Source of the DNA: Oscillospiraceae bacterium
GTDB taxonomy: Bacteria > Bacillota > Clostridia > Oscillospirales > Ruminococcaceae
Assembly: GCA_017481565.1 (NCBI GenBank)
Contig: JAFUOZ010000010.1
Coordinates: 1-43,524 of the forward strand
Length of the DNA: 43,524 nt
Direction: 5' to 3'
The notes under the pieces were generated by a model, which worked only from the letters and a program-made list of their open reading frames with translations, searched no databases and was not told the DNA's origin. The translations under genes and the position numbers were made by a program. This document shows, piece after piece, positions 16,343-26,179 of this stretch (position 1 is the stretch's first letter; each line of letters opens with the position of its first letter).

Positions 16343-17203
16343 ATGATAGAAACACCTTCAATACAGTGGTTTCCCGGTCATATGACCAAAACCAAGCGTA
16401 TGATAAAGGCTTCTCTGCCGCTGGTAGATGCGGTAGTGGAGCTTACAGACGCAAGAGTTCCTCTTTCAAGCAGAAATCCCGATCTTGCAGGACTTATCGA
16501 AGGCAAGCCGAGAATAGTTCTTATGAACAAGTGCGACTTTGCCGATGAAAAGGCAACGAGATTGTGGATAGACGCATATAAAAAAGAGGGGATAACCGCC
16601 ATTGCCGCTGACTGCAGAACAGGTAAGGGTCTTAACCGATTTGTGCCTGCTGTCAAGGAAGTACTTGCCGATTATATCAGCAGGAACGAGGCAAGAGGTA
16701 TGGGCGGAAGAATGCTTCATCTTATGGTCGTGGGTATTCCCAATGTAGGAAAATCCTCATTTATCAACCGTATGGCAGGAAGCAAAAAAGCTAAGGTAGA
16801 GGACAGACCCGGTGTGACCCGTGAAAAGCAGTGGGTCAGGATAGATAATACTATCGAGCTTCTTGATATGCCCGGTGTACTCTGGCCTAAGTTTGAGGAT
16901 ATGTCAGTAGGTGAAAAGCTTGCTTTTACAGGAGCTGTCAAGGACGATGTAGTGGATGTGGAGACTCTTGCTTGCAGACTTCTCCTTCTTCTGAATAAGG
17001 ATTATCATGATGCTTTGAAGGCAAGATATGCAAAGATAAGCGATGATCCCGAGGAGGACGGCTATGAGCTTCTTCAGCAGGTAGGCAGAAGCAGAGGAAT
17101 GCTTATTTCGGGAGGAGAGATCAATACCGAAAGAGCGGCTATCACCGTGCTTGATGAGTTCAGAAGCGGAAAGCTGGGCAGGATAACACTGGAGCTTCCC
17201 TGA
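16343..17203 (+). CDS. rbgA: Ribosome biogenesis GTPase A (YlqF)
   Basis: A circularly permuted GTPase needed for late 50S assembly. The 286-residue protein has G4 (MNKCD) near 62 before G1 (GIPNVGKSS, about 130-138) and G3 (DMPG, about 174), the permuted order of the YlqF/YawG family. It opens with [10 protein letters not shown], the family hallmark. The open frame extends 39 codons upstream inside lepB; GGAG six bases before the ATG at 16343 sets the start. Confidence 0.95.
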   Translation: MIETPSIQWFPGHMTKTKRMIKASLPLVDAVVELTDARVPLSSRNPDLAGLIEGKPRIVLMNKCDFADEKATRLWIDAYKKEGITAIAADCRTGKGLNRFVPAVKEVLADYISRNEARGMGGRMLHLMVVGIPNVGKSSFINRMAGSKKAKVEDRPGVTREKQWVRIDNTIELLDMPGVLWPKFEDMSVGEKLAFTGAVKDDVVDVETLACRLLLLLNKDYHDALKARYAKISDDPEEDGYELLQQVGRSRGMLISGGEINTERAAITVLDEFRSGKLGRITLELP

Positions 17204-17220
17204 AAATCTTCGGAGGACGT

Positions 17221-17814
17221 ATGACTTTATTTGAATTTGATAATGAGCTTCGAAAGGAACACCCTGTTTTCTGCGGTGTGGATGAAGCAGGCAGAGGTCC
17301 TCTTGCAGGTGATGTATATGCCGCTGCGGTGATATTGAATCCCGAAACGGTCATAGAGGGTCTTGATGACAGTAAAAAGCTTACCGAAAAAAAGCGTGAA
17401 AAGCTGTTTGACGAGATAATCGAAAAGGCAGACGCATGGTGCATAGGCACTGCATCTGCTGCTGAAATAGATGAGCATAATATACTGGGTGCCACCTTTA
17501 TTGCAATGAAAAGGGCAGTTGAGGGACTTGGCATAAAGCCCTCCTTTGCCGCAGTTGACGGAAACAGAGATCCGAAGCTTGGGATAGATACGATGTGTAT
17601 CGTCAAGGGGGACGGAACCTCTGCAAGCATAGCGGCAGCTTCAATTCTTGCAAAGGTCAGCAGGGACAGATATATGGCAAAGCTTGCCGAGGAATATCCT
17701 CAGTATGCCTTTGAAAAGCATAAGGGATATCCCACAAAGCTCCATTATGAAAAGCTCCGTGAATTCGGTCCATCTCCTGTTCACAGAAAGACATTTTTAA
17801 AGAAGATGCACTGA
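17221..17814 (+). CDS. rnhB: Ribonuclease HII
   Basis: It removes ribonucleotides and RNA from RNA-DNA hybrids. The 197-residue protein shows the [12 protein letters not shown] motif with catalytic Asp20 and Glu21, a further Asp in AVDGN near 113, and the conserved [21 protein letters not shown] block with the HKGYPT motif. The length is usual. A GGAGG lies four to five bases upstream. The stop overlaps the yraN start (TGATG). Confidence 0.96.
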   Translation: MTLFEFDNELRKEHPVFCGVDEAGRGPLAGDVYAAAVILNPETVIEGLDDSKKLTEKKREKLFDEIIEKADAWCIGTASAAEIDEHNILGATFIAMKRAVEGLGIKPSFAAVDGNRDPKLGIDTMCIVKGDGTSASIAAASILAKVSRDRYMAKLAEEYPQYAFEKHKGYPTKLHYEKLREFGPSPVHRKTFLKKMH

Positions 17815-18191
17815 TGAACAAGCGGAAGATCGGAAATACAGGTGAGCGGCTCACAGCCTATTATCTTACACGCTCAGGGTATACCATACTTAAAATGAAC
17901 TATACCGTAAAAGGCGGAGAAATAGATATCATAGCCGAAAAGGACGGGATAATAGCCTTTGTAGAGGTAAAATCCAGAGATGTTTCCGCCGCCGATACGG
18001 GAGTTATGGCTGTTACGAAAAGGAAAAGACGGTTTATTATAAAGACTGCCCAGGAATATCTTTACAGGATAGGCAGTGACAGTCAGCCGAGGTTTGATAT
18101 TGCCGATGTGACAATGGAAAACGGTATGCCCGTAAAGCTGAGATATTTTGACAATGCATTTGACGCAGATGGGATAGACCTTGTTTTATAA
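17814..18191 (+). CDS. yraN: YraN family protein (UPF0102), endonuclease-like fold
   Basis: A 125-residue protein with the UPF0102 pattern: GERLTAYYL, GYTIL, the nuclease-like core GGEIDIIAEKDGIIAFVEVKSR and a final D-x-ADV. The core D-x-n-ExK resembles the PD-(D/E)XK fold. The biological role is unclear. It is the usual neighbour of rnhB and is translationally coupled to it. A short CACCG/CGGTG hairpin follows the stop. Confidence 0.92.
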   Translation: MNKRKIGNTGERLTAYYLTRSGYTILKMNYTVKGGEIDIIAEKDGIIAFVEVKSRDVSAADTGVMAVTKRKRRFIIKTAQEYLYRIGSDSQPRFDIADVTMENGMPVKLRYFDNAFDADGIDLVL

Positions 18192-18265
18192 AGCTTAATT
18201 CACCGTTTTTGCGGTGTTAGATATGGTGGATTTCCATACGGAAATTCGGAAAGGGTTTGGTTTTA

Positions 18266-19759
18266 ATGTTTTACAAGAGTACGAGAGACAGCAGCGTGAA
18301 GATCTCCGCTGCACAGGCTATAGTTCAGGGTATCTCCGCAGAGGGCGGACTTTTCGTTCCCTCCGAAATACCTTCGATCACAATGGACGAGATCCTTAAG
18401 CTTGGCGATATGTCTTATTCCGAAAGAGCTGCATTTGTTTTCTCAAAGTATCTGACAGACTTTACTGAGGCTGAGATCAGATACTGCACAGACAATGCAT
18501 ACAGCACAAAGAATTTCGCAACAGAAAATATTGCTGAGATCTCACATCTTTTTGACGGTACATATGTACTTGAACTCTGGCACGGTCCCACATGCGCATT
18601 CAAGGATATGGCGCTCCAGATCCTTCCTTATCTTCTTACTACATCTGTCAAGAAGATCGAGCTTAACAAGAAGGTTGTCATTCTTGTTGCAACATCAGGC
18701 GATACAGGCAAGGCAGCACTTGAAGGCTTTGCAGATGTACCCGGTACAGAGATCATGGTATTCTATCCGCAGGACGGCGTAAGTGCAATGCAGAAGCGCC
18801 AGATGACTACACAGGACGGCGAGAACGTAAAGGTATGCGCTATCAAGGGCAACTTTGACGACTGCCAGAACGGTGTAAAGGCTATCTTTACAAATGAAGA
18901 GATCAAGCAGAAGCTTGATGATGCAGGCATGATGTTCTCCAGTGCAAACTCTATCAACTGGGGCAGACTTGCACCTCAGATCATCTACTACATCTCCTCC
19001 TATGCAGAGCTTGTAAAGGACGGGGAGATCAACGCAGGCGACAAGATCAACATTGTTGTTCCCACAGGTAATTTCGGAAATATCCTTGCTGCTTACTATG
19101 CAAAGAATATGGGTATGCCCGTAAATAAGCTTATCTGTGCTTCCAACTCAAATAAGGTCCTCACAGACTTTATCAATACAGGTATCTATGACCGTAACAG
19201 AGACTTTATCACAACAATTTCTCCCTCTATGGATATCCTTATTTCATCTAACCTTGAAAGACTTCTCTACCTTATCAGCGGTGAAAATGACGCTCAGATC
19301 AGAGAGTGGTTCGGCGCACTTGCACAGACAGGCAGATATGAGGTTTCCGATGATGTAAAGGCTAAGCTTAAGGCTGATTTCGTAGGCGGCTTCTGTGATG
19401 ATGTTCAGACAAAGGCAGTTATCAAGGAGATTTATGACAAGTATTCATATACACTTGATACACACTCTGCAGTTGCTGTCAAGGTATATCAGGACTATAA
19501 GGCAGAGACAGGGGATATGACAAAGACTCTTATTGCGTCTACAGCAAGTCCCTATAAGTTCAGCTCCAGCGTTCTGGAGGCTATTGAGGGTCAGGTTCCT
19601 CAGATGGACGAATATGATATGGTCGATAAGCTCAATAAGCTTTCAGGCTATGCAATTCCCGCATCTCTTGCAGAGCTTAAGGATAAGGAGATCCGTTTCA
19701 GCGAGTCTATCGCAAAGGAAGAGCAGAAGGACTATGTTCTTAAGGCACTTTCTCTCTGA
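18266..19759 (+). CDS. thrC: Threonine synthase
   Basis: A PLP enzyme that converts O-phosphohomoserine to threonine. The 497-residue protein has the N-terminal Thr_synth_N domain (FYKSTRD...GLFVPSEIP) and the PLP lysine K112 in CAFKDMALQ, followed by the VATSGDTGKAAL phosphate-binding loop and NFGNILAAYYAKNMG. This length matches the long bacterial type. A TTG at 18257 is in frame, but the ATG at 18266 has AAGGG about ten bases before it. No other thr genes are nearby. Confidence 0.96.
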   Translation: MFYKSTRDSSVKISAAQAIVQGISAEGGLFVPSEIPSITMDEILKLGDMSYSERAAFVFSKYLTDFTEAEIRYCTDNAYSTKNFATENIAEISHLFDGTYVLELWHGPTCAFKDMALQILPYLLTTSVKKIELNKKVVILVATSGDTGKAALEGFADVPGTEIMVFYPQDGVSAMQKRQMTTQDGENVKVCAIKGNFDDCQNGVKAIFTNEEIKQKLDDAGMMFSSANSINWGRLAPQIIYYISSYAELVKDGEINAGDKINIVVPTGNFGNILAAYYAKNMGMPVNKLICASNSNKVLTDFINTGIYDRNRDFITTISPSMDILISSNLERLLYLISGENDAQIREWFGALAQTGRYEVSDDVKAKLKADFVGGFCDDVQTKAVIKEIYDKYSYTLDTHSAVAVKVYQDYKAETGDMTKTLIASTASPYKFSSSVLEAIEGQVPQMDEYDMVDKLNKLSGYAIPASLAELKDKEIRFSESIAKEEQKDYVLKALSL

Positions 19760-19792
19760 TCTTACGGAAATTGTTAAATAGTCAATAGATCG

Positions 19793-19822
19793 GCGTCTGC
19801 TGCGGCTGCGGCGGACGCTTTT
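19793..19822 (+). terminator. Weak intrinsic terminator after thrC
   Basis: A GC-rich stem, GCGTCTGCTGC with GCGGCGGACGC including G-T wobbles, is followed by TTTTC. It ends only 22 bases before the next gene start. Confidence 0.45.
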
Positions 19823-19843
19823 CGGTTATAAGGGGGCACGGAC

Positions 19844-20536
19844 ATGGCGCTTTATGTTATGGGAGATCTTCATCTGTCGCTGGGTACCGATAAGCCTATG
19901 GATATATTCGGCGGCTGGGATAATTATACAGAGCGTATCCGTGAAAACTGGATCAATACCGTTTCACCTGAGGATATCGTAGTTGTACCCGGGGATATAT
20001 CATGGGCAATGACCCTTGAAAACGCAGTGAACGATTTTGAATATATTCAGAAGCTTCCCGGTACAAAAATTATCTCAAAGGGTAACCACGATTACTGGTG
20101 GAATACAATGGCTAAAATGAATAATTTTCTTGATGAACACGGCTTTGATACAATAAAGATAATGCATAATAACCACTACCGATATGAAAATTACGGTATA
20201 TGCGGTACAAGAGGCTGGATAAACGAAACCAAAAACAGCGAGCCTGCCGACGGCAAAGTGCTTGCAAGAGAAGCACAGAGACTTGATACATCAATTCTTT
20301 CAGCCAAAAACGAAGGACTTGAACCGCTGGTTTTCCTACATTATCCGCCTGTTTACGGAATAAATTGTAACTGGAGCATTCTGGAAGTGCTCCATAAGCA
20401 TGATATAAAAAGGTGCTGGTATGGTCATGTTCACGGAAAATCGTCAATGTATGCCATAAACGGAGAGCGGGACGGCATTGATTTTCGATTGATAGCAAGT
20501 GATTTTGTGCAATTTACACCTGTAAAAATAATGTAA
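19844..20536 (+). CDS. Cytoplasmic calcineurin-like metallophosphoesterase
   Basis: A 230-residue phosphoesterase with no signal peptide. Metal motifs: GDLHLS near 7-12, PGDISWAM near 51, KGNHDYWW near 79 and the closing GHVHGK. The ISWAM and GNHDYWW forms are typical of a Firmicutes-specific group annotated only as phosphohydrolases. Substrate is unknown. A GGGGG ribosome site precedes the ATG. Confidence 0.88.
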   Translation: MALYVMGDLHLSLGTDKPMDIFGGWDNYTERIRENWINTVSPEDIVVVPGDISWAMTLENAVNDFEYIQKLPGTKIISKGNHDYWWNTMAKMNNFLDEHGFDTIKIMHNNHYRYENYGICGTRGWINETKNSEPADGKVLAREAQRLDTSILSAKNEGLEPLVFLHYPPVYGINCNWSILEVLHKHDIKRCWYGHVHGKSSMYAINGERDGIDFRLIASDFVQFTPVKIM

Positions 20537-20688
20537 ATTGTGCAAAATGCAGAAAATTTGATTTTGCTATAGCAATATACCGAGTAATATGATATAATAA
20601 ATTCATGTGCTTTATGCCGCATTTACATAGCTATGCTTAGGATAATGACGGCTTTGTAATAATTAAAATTTTGAGAGGATGTACAGTA

Positions 20689-21966
20689 ATGTTAAAGTCA
20701 ACCAATAAAATCGAGACAAATAAGTATGAGGTTATCGTTGAGGTAACAGCAGAACAGCTTGAAGAAGCAGTTCAGAAGGTTTACAACAAGAAGAAGAAGA
20801 GCATCGCTATCCCCGGCTTCAGAAAGGGCAAGGCTCCCAGAAAGATGGTTGAGAAGCTTTACGGTGAGGGCTTCTTCTATGAGGATGCTGTAAATTCAAT
20901 TATCCCCACATATGTAGAAGATGCAATGTATGAAGCAGGTCTTTACCCTGTAGTAAGACCTGAATTCGATGTTACTGCTCTTGATAAGAACACAGGTGTT
21001 ACATTCAAGGTTACTGCTATCTGCAGACCCGAGGTAACAATTTCAGATTATAAGGGAATAGAAATCGAAAAGACTGTCAAGACTATTACTGACGAAGATG
21101 TTGACGCTGAGCTCAAGAGAGTTCAGGAGAGACAGGGCAGAATGGTAACAGTTGAGGGCAGAGCAGCTGAAAACGGCGATACAACAGTTATCGACTTTGA
21201 AGGTTTTATCGACGGTGTTGCTTTTGACGGCGGTTCTGAAAAGAACTATGAGCTTAAGCTTGGCACAGGTTACTTTATCCCCGGCTTTGAGGATCAGATC
21301 ATCGGTCGCAATGCAGGCGATGAGTTCACAGTAAACGTAACATTCCCCGAGAACTATCAGATGGAAGATGTTGCAGGCAAGCCCGCTGAGTTCAGAGTTA
21401 AGCTCCACGAGATCAAGAATGTTGAGCTTCCCGAGATCGACGACGAGTTCGTTAAGGACGTTTCCGAGTTCGATACACTTGATGAATATAAGGCTGATAT
21501 CAAGACAAAGCTTGCTGAAAGAGCTGAGAAGATGGCTGAAACAGAGGCTGAAAACAAGCTCTTTGACGCTGTTATCGAAAAGATGCAGGCTGAGATCCCC
21601 AACGAGATGTATGAGTCCAAGATCGATGAAATGGTAAGAGACTTTGAGATGCGTCTTTCACAGCAGGGTCTTAACCTTGAGATGTATCTTTCCTTCTCAG
21701 GCATGGAGATGGACGGCTTCAGAAAGCAGTTTGAAGAGAATGCACAGAAGCAGGTTAAGCTCCGTCTTGCTCTCGATCAGATCGCTAAGCAGGAAAACAT
21801 TGAAGTATCTGATGAAGCTGCAGAGGAAGAAATCAAGAAGATCGCTGATGCTTACAGAATTTCCGTTGCACAGGTCAAGGATGTTATTACAGTTGAAAGC
21901 GTAAAGGCTGACCTTAAGGCAGCAGAAGCTTCCAAGCTTATCAAGGACAGCGCTAAGATTTCATAA
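20689..21966 (+). CDS. tig: Trigger factor, ribosome-bound chaperone and prolyl isomerase
   Basis: It binds nascent chains at the ribosome exit. The 425-residue protein has an N-terminal ribosome-binding domain with the signature GFRKGKAPR, a central FKBP-type domain (about 155-245, GDTTVIDFEGFIDG) and a helical C-terminal chaperone domain. An upstream TTG at 20671 is in frame, but the ATG at 20689 has GAGAGGA about ten bases ahead. A TATAAT at 20593-20598 may be the -10 box, but its -35 is poor. It heads the tig-clpP-clpX run. Confidence 0.97.
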   Translation: MLKSTNKIETNKYEVIVEVTAEQLEEAVQKVYNKKKKSIAIPGFRKGKAPRKMVEKLYGEGFFYEDAVNSIIPTYVEDAMYEAGLYPVVRPEFDVTALDKNTGVTFKVTAICRPEVTISDYKGIEIEKTVKTITDEDVDAELKRVQERQGRMVTVEGRAAENGDTTVIDFEGFIDGVAFDGGSEKNYELKLGTGYFIPGFEDQIIGRNAGDEFTVNVTFPENYQMEDVAGKPAEFRVKLHEIKNVELPEIDDEFVKDVSEFDTLDEYKADIKTKLAERAEKMAETEAENKLFDAVIEKMQAEIPNEMYESKIDEMVRDFEMRLSQQGLNLEMYLSFSGMEMDGFRKQFEENAQKQVKLRLALDQIAKQENIEVSDEAAEEEIKKIADAYRISVAQVKDVITVESVKADLKAAEASKLIKDSAKIS

Positions 21967-21978
21967 TTAACAGAAATT

Positions 21979-22024
21979 AACGGAACGCTGTACGGGGGTT
22001 ATCCTGCACTGCGTTCTGTTTATA
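21979..22024 (+). terminator. Hairpin between tig and clpP (partial terminator)
   Basis: AACGGAACGC pairs with GCGTTCTGTT, followed only by TTATAC. It may trim transcription from tig into clpP. Confidence 0.45.
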
Positions 22025-22053
22025 CATTAACGAATTAACAGGAGGTTTTCGGA

Positions 22054-22641
22054 ATGAGTTATATGCCCTATGTTGTGGAGCAGACCAGCAGAGGCGAGCG
22101 CCAGTTTGATATTTTCTCCAGACTGCTTAACGACAGGATCGTTATGCTTTCCGATGAGGTAAACGATACAACTGCAAGCCTAGTAATTGCACAGCTTCTT
22201 TTCCTTGAGGGACAGGATCCCGAAAAGGATATCTGCCTTTATATCAACAGTCCCGGCGGATCGGTAACAGCAGGTATGGCGATCTATGATACAATGAACT
22301 ATATCAAGTGCGATGTATCAACTATCTGTATGGGTATGGCAGCTTCAATGGGAGCATTTCTGCTTTCATCAGGAGCAAAGGGCAAAAGACTGGCTCTTCC
22401 CAACTCTGAGATTATGATTCACCAGCCGCTTATTTCAGGCGGACTTTCGGGTCAGTGTACCGATATCAAGATCCGTTCAGATCATATGGTAAAGACCCGT
22501 GAAAAGCTCAACAGAATTCTTGCTGAAAATACAGGCAAGGATATTTCGGTTATCAATGTTGATACCGAGCGTGATAACTTTATGACAGCAGACGAGGCTA
22601 TGGCTTACGGACTTGTTGACAAGGTTATCGCTAAGAGATAA
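22054..22641 (+). CDS. clpP: ATP-dependent Clp protease proteolytic subunit
   Basis: A 195-residue serine protease subunit that forms the tetradecameric barrel. It opens with [14 protein letters not shown], has catalytic S98 in [11 protein letters not shown], His123 in MIHQPL and an Asp near 172 in [14 protein letters not shown] precedes the ATG. It is followed 70 bp later by its unfoldase partner clpX. Confidence 0.98.
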   Translation: MSYMPYVVEQTSRGERQFDIFSRLLNDRIVMLSDEVNDTTASLVIAQLLFLEGQDPEKDICLYINSPGGSVTAGMAIYDTMNYIKCDVSTICMGMAASMGAFLLSSGAKGKRLALPNSEIMIHQPLISGGLSGQCTDIKIRSDHMVKTREKLNRILAENTGKDISVINVDTERDNFMTADEAMAYGLVDKVIAKR

Positions 22642-22656
22642 GATTATCGACAAATG

Positions 22657-22684
22657 AGCCTCGTTAGCTTTAACGGGGCTTGTT
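22657..22684 (+). terminator. Hairpin between clpP and clpX
   Basis: AGCCTCGTTA pairs fully with TAACGGGGCT (one G-T) around a GCTT loop. The following TGTTCGG is a poor U-run, so it is more likely an attenuator or processing site than a full stop. Confidence 0.42.
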
Positions 22685-22711
22685 CGGTTTAAACTACTTT
22701 CAGAGGTGGTC

Positions 22712-23977
22712 ATGATGATGAAAAGATGCAGCTTCTGCGGAAAGACAGAAAACAAGATCCAGAATATGTTTTCCGCAGGCGACACAAATATATGCGATGA
22801 GTGCGTAATGTACTGCTATGAAATGCTTATGCATAACGATGCGCTTGGATATATCCCCAATAAGTCGGTAAATGTTCAGAAGAAGCATTCTGCAGGTTCT
22901 TCCGCTAAGCTTATCAAGCCTGTTGAGATAAAAAAGGTGCTTGATGAATATGTTATCGGACAGGAAGCAGCCAAGATCGCTCTTTCCGTTGCGGTATATA
23001 ATCACTATAAGAGAATACTTACGGAAAGCTCCGATTCCGATGTTGAGCTTCAGAAGAGTAATGTTGTGCTTCTTGGACCCACAGGTGTAGGTAAGACCCT
23101 TATAGCACAGACCCTTGCAAAGATCCTTGAAGTACCCTTTGCCATTGCTGATGCTACTACTCTTACAGAGGCAGGTTACGTAGGTGATGACGTTGAAAAC
23201 GTACTTGTACGTCTTATTCAGGCAGCTGATTATAATGTTGAAGCAGCAGAAAGAGGTATCATCTATATTGATGAGATCGACAAGATCGGCAGAAAGTCCG
23301 AAAATACATCTATCACCCGTGATGTAAGCGGTGAGGGTGTACAGCAGGCACTTCTTAAGATCATAGAGGGTACAATTTCCAATGTTCCTCCTCAGGGCGG
23401 CAGAAAGCATCCCAATCAGGAATGTATCCAGATCAATACAAAGAATATCCTCTTTATCTGCGGCGGTGCATTTGACGGTCTTGAGCAGACTATCAAGAAG
23501 CGTAAGGATTCTTCAACTCTCGGCTTCGGTGCAGATGTAAAATCCAAGGCAGAAAAGGAAAAGAATATCTTTAAGGACGTTGTTCCTCAGGACCTTGTAA
23601 AATTCGGTATGGTCCCTGAGCTTGTGGGACGTCTCCCTGTAATAACAGTTCTTGAAGAGCTGGACGAGGCTGCACTTGTACGTATCCTTAAGGAACCTAA
23701 AAATGCGCTTGTCAAGCAGTATCAGAAGCTTTTCGCTATGGACGGTATCCAGCTTGAATTTGAAGAGGAGGCACTTACCGCTGTAGCTGAAAAGGCTATT
23801 GCCCAGAAAACAGGCGCAAGAGGACTTCGCTCCATTGTTGAAAATATTCTCACAGATACAATGTTCAATACGCCCTCCGAAAGCGATGTGAATGGCGTTA
23901 CCGTTACCGCAGAATGTGTAAATAACGGTACATCACCCGTTCTTCATAAGGGCAAGCGCAAGTCACTGAAGAAATAA
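22712..23977 (+). CDS. clpX: ATP-dependent Clp protease ATP-binding subunit ClpX
   Basis: A AAA+ unfoldase that feeds ClpP. The N-terminal C4 zinc finger (CSFCGK...CDEC), Walker A GPTGVGKT near 123-130, Walker B YIDEIDKI and the sensor/arginine regions are all present; the IGF-type loop for ClpP docking appears as TLGFGAD. Three ATG codons stand in a row (22712, 22715, 22718) after AGAGG, so the exact first residue is open; a GTG at 22706 overlaps the ribosome site and is rejected. About 422 residues, normal length. Confidence 0.97.
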   Translation: MMMKRCSFCGKTENKIQNMFSAGDTNICDECVMYCYEMLMHNDALGYIPNKSVNVQKKHSAGSSAKLIKPVEIKKVLDEYVIGQEAAKIALSVAVYNHYKRILTESSDSDVELQKSNVVLLGPTGVGKTLIAQTLAKILEVPFAIADATTLTEAGYVGDDVENVLVRLIQAADYNVEAAERGIIYIDEIDKIGRKSENTSITRDVSGEGVQQALLKIIEGTISNVPPQGGRKHPNQECIQINTKNILFICGGAFDGLEQTIKKRKDSSTLGFGADVKSKAEKEKNIFKDVVPQDLVKFGMVPELVGRLPVITVLEELDEAALVRILKEPKNALVKQYQKLFAMDGIQLEFEEEALTAVAEKAIAQKTGARGLRSIVENILTDTMFNTPSESDVNGVTVTAECVNNGTSPVLHKGKRKSLKK

Positions 23978-23985
23978 ATGATATA

Positions 23986-24053
23986 TGCCGCTTATGTTAT
24001 AAGCTGTCGGTTAAGTATATTAATCGGTGCAGTTAAGTAACAGAAGCGGCATT
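23986..24053 (+). terminator. Long composite hairpin after clpX
   Basis: ATGCCGCTT pairs with AAGCGGCAT, with inner pairs GTTA/TAAC and GGTTAA/TTAATC around a GTATA loop. There is no immediate T-run (ATTTG follows, then a T7 tract 14 bases on), so termination is possible but not certain. Confidence 0.45.
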
Positions 24054-24159
24054 TGTTATGAGTTTTTTTGTATATTGAATTATTTAGGGAAATAATGTAT
24101 AAAATATTAATCTGTATTTGTATCAATCAGAGAATTTTTATAATATCCTACAAAAACCA

Positions 24160-24188
24160 TTGAAAAAACAAGTTAAATATGATATAAT
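24160..24188 (+). promoter_or_regulatory. Sigma-A promoter of the EAL gene
   Basis: TTGAAA, a 17-base spacer, and TATAAT. It gives a leader of roughly 140 bases before the ATG at 24338. Confidence 0.75.
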
Positions 24189-24231
24189 ATATACATTGAT
24201 TGAAATGATGAATAAATGTTCAACTAAACAA

Positions 24232-24254
24232 GATGTGATATAGGAAATCACATC
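24232..24254 (+). promoter_or_regulatory. Hairpin in the leader of the EAL gene
   Basis: GATGTGAT and ATCACATC form a perfect 8-bp inverted repeat around ATAGGAA, in the 5' untranslated region. It could be a protein-binding operator or an RNA hairpin. It does not look like a c-di-GMP riboswitch. Confidence 0.45.
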
Positions 24255-24337
24255 AGATAACAATGATATAGTCATAAGAGAATGCTGTATCATTTACTGT
24301 GAAATGTTATCAAAGAAAAGAGAAGGCGGTGTTCAGT

Positions 24338-26011
24338 ATGGACAATAAAAACGAAATGTTCTGTAATATGCTTGAAACAGTGATAGATAACGGCTGTTAT
24401 CATAGTATATTTATGTGGGACTGTAAGGAAACTGTACAGGAGCTTGGAAGCAGACGTATCTTCCCTGAAGGTGTAACTGATCCTTTTTCGTATTTTCTTG
24501 ATAATGGATATATCCACCCTGATTTTCAGGCAGTTTTTTCTGTGTTCTATTCTCAGCTTTTATATAGCACAAAGGAAGAGGGAGCAGATATAAATAAGCT
24601 GTTGAATCTGGATATCAAATTTTCCGAGAATGAGGAATTCATATCCTGCAATATGTTTGTCTGCTATATAAAAAATGACCGGAACAGAGTTGAAAAAATA
24701 ATTGTATTTATCCGTCCTCTTACAGATAATGAAAGGTTTGAAAAGAAGGTTGTAAGCCGGTTCAATGTAGATAATGGGTCAGAGATATTTACCGAAGCAA
24801 TATCGGAGATCGGTGAGCTTGGTATAAACAGGGTTGCGTTTATTCAGTTTGATATTGACCGTTTCAAGCATATAAATGAGCTTTATGGTTCTGATGTAGG
24901 CGATGAACTTCTTAAATTCATAAGTGATTCTCTCGATATTATCTGCGGACCGCTTCAGCCGCACTGCAGATTTTCGGCTGACATTTTCATGATAGTAACT
25001 CCATATGAAACTGTTGAACGCCTTAATGAGTTTATCAGAAGGATCGAATCTCATTTAAGCAATTTCAAGGGCATAGATTACTATTTTTCATTCGGAGTAT
25101 ATCTTGAAACCGAATTTTCGTCCTGTAAACCTTCAAGACGTTTTGGAGACTGTGCCTCTATTGCAAGAAAGCGTATAAAGGGAAATGCGCTGAGAAATGT
25201 TGAATATTTCCATAATGATATGGAGAGGGTCCTTTTCAAAAGAAGTGAGATCGAAGATGACATGTATAAGGCGATCGCAAATAATGAATTTGTTATGTAT
25301 CTGCAGCCGAAATATTGTATCTCAACAGGCAGGATAATAGGTGCAGAGGCTCTTACAAGGTGGATACACCCCACAAAGGGCATGATCTCTCCCGCTGATT
25401 TTATCCCCGTATTTGAACAGAACGGCTTTATTGTAAAGCTTGACCATTACATATGGGAATGTGCATTCAGAAAGGTAAGGGATTGGATAGATAATGGAAT
25501 AAAGCCCTTGCCTATCTCTGTAAATGTTTCAAGAGCCTATCTCAGAGAATTTGATGCAGTCAATGCACTGAGTACACTTCTTATCAAGTATGAGATCCCT
25601 GTTGAGCTGATAGAGCTGGAGATAACAGAGTCTATCGATTCAGAGGGACTTGATGAAATCATCCATAAATTCAAGGAATGTGGCTTTACTATGCTTATGG
25701 ACGATTTCGGCTCAGGATATTCTTCACTGAATATGCTTAAAAAGACTCAGTTTGATGTACTTAAGATCGACAGAAGCTTCCTTTCCGAATTTATGGAATC
25801 GGACAGAGGACGTAAGATAATCTCCCATACTATATCAATGTCACAGGATATCGGACTTGATATTATTGCCGAGGGCGTTGAAACAGGGGAGCAGGCAAAT
25901 TTCCTTTACGGTGCCGGCTGTGACCGTGCACAGGGCTTCTATTATTCAAGACCTGTTCCAAGCGATGATTTTGATAAGATCATGTTTGATAATCTGAAAA
26001 ATTACAGCTGA
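24338..26011 (+). CDS. c-di-GMP phosphodiesterase: degenerate GGDEF + intact EAL
   Basis: A soluble 557-residue signalling protein. An N-terminal region of about 135 residues (PAS-like by position) precedes a GGDEF domain whose motif reads SADIF, so it cannot be a cyclase and may bind GTP as a sensor. The EAL domain keeps EALTRW near 337, N in SVNVSR, ELEITES, DDFGSGYSS near 455, LKIDRS, IIAEGVET and the final Gln in RAQGFYYS, so it should cut c-di-GMP to pGpG. ATG at 24338 follows AAGGCGG; a GTG at 24299 is rejected. It has no membrane segment. Confidence 0.92.
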   Translation: MDNKNEMFCNMLETVIDNGCYHSIFMWDCKETVQELGSRRIFPEGVTDPFSYFLDNGYIHPDFQAVFSVFYSQLLYSTKEEGADINKLLNLDIKFSENEEFISCNMFVCYIKNDRNRVEKIIVFIRPLTDNERFEKKVVSRFNVDNGSEIFTEAISEIGELGINRVAFIQFDIDRFKHINELYGSDVGDELLKFISDSLDIICGPLQPHCRFSADIFMIVTPYETVERLNEFIRRIESHLSNFKGIDYYFSFGVYLETEFSSCKPSRRFGDCASIARKRIKGNALRNVEYFHNDMERVLFKRSEIEDDMYKAIANNEFVMYLQPKYCISTGRIIGAEALTRWIHPTKGMISPADFIPVFEQNGFIVKLDHYIWECAFRKVRDWIDNGIKPLPISVNVSRAYLREFDAVNALSTLLIKYEIPVELIELEITESIDSEGLDEIIHKFKECGFTMLMDDFGSGYSSLNMLKKTQFDVLKIDRSFLSEFMESDRGRKIISHTISMSQDIGLDIIAEGVETGEQANFLYGAGCDRAQGFYYSRPVPSDDFDKIMFDNLKNYS

Positions 26012-26053
26012 CAAAGCGATAATGTGAATTTTGTATGGAATTTACATATCATT

Positions 26054-26097
26054 CAGCGCATACTGCCTTTATAAAGAGCGGTATGCGCTGTTTTTTT
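26054..26097 (+). terminator. Intrinsic terminator after the EAL gene
   Basis: CAGCGCATAC pairs with GTATGCGCTG, followed by seven T's. Confidence 0.92.
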
Positions 26098-26111
26098 ATG
26101 GAATACGCTAA

Positions 26112-26140
26112 TTGACTAAAAGACCCTTAGGGTATATAAT
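26112..26140 (+). promoter_or_regulatory. MATE promoter with a palindrome in its spacer
   Basis: TTGACT, a 17-base spacer, and TATAAT. The spacer holds ACCCTTAGGGT, an 11-bp palindrome, between the -35 and -10 boxes where MerR-type activators or simple repressors bind. No regulator gene is adjacent. Confidence 0.68.
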
Positions 26141-26179
26141 GATATAGTGTGAAAAAAAGTCAAAAATGGAGGAATTATA

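Noticed and set aside
22700..23410. 236-codon frame opposite clpX
   Set aside because: Antisense shadow of clpX; Cys/Tyr/Ile-rich composition caused by complementary codons.
24195..24337. c-di-GMP riboswitch in front of the EAL gene
   Set aside because: The leader has one 8-bp hairpin but not the conserved core of GEMM-I or GEMM-II riboswitches.
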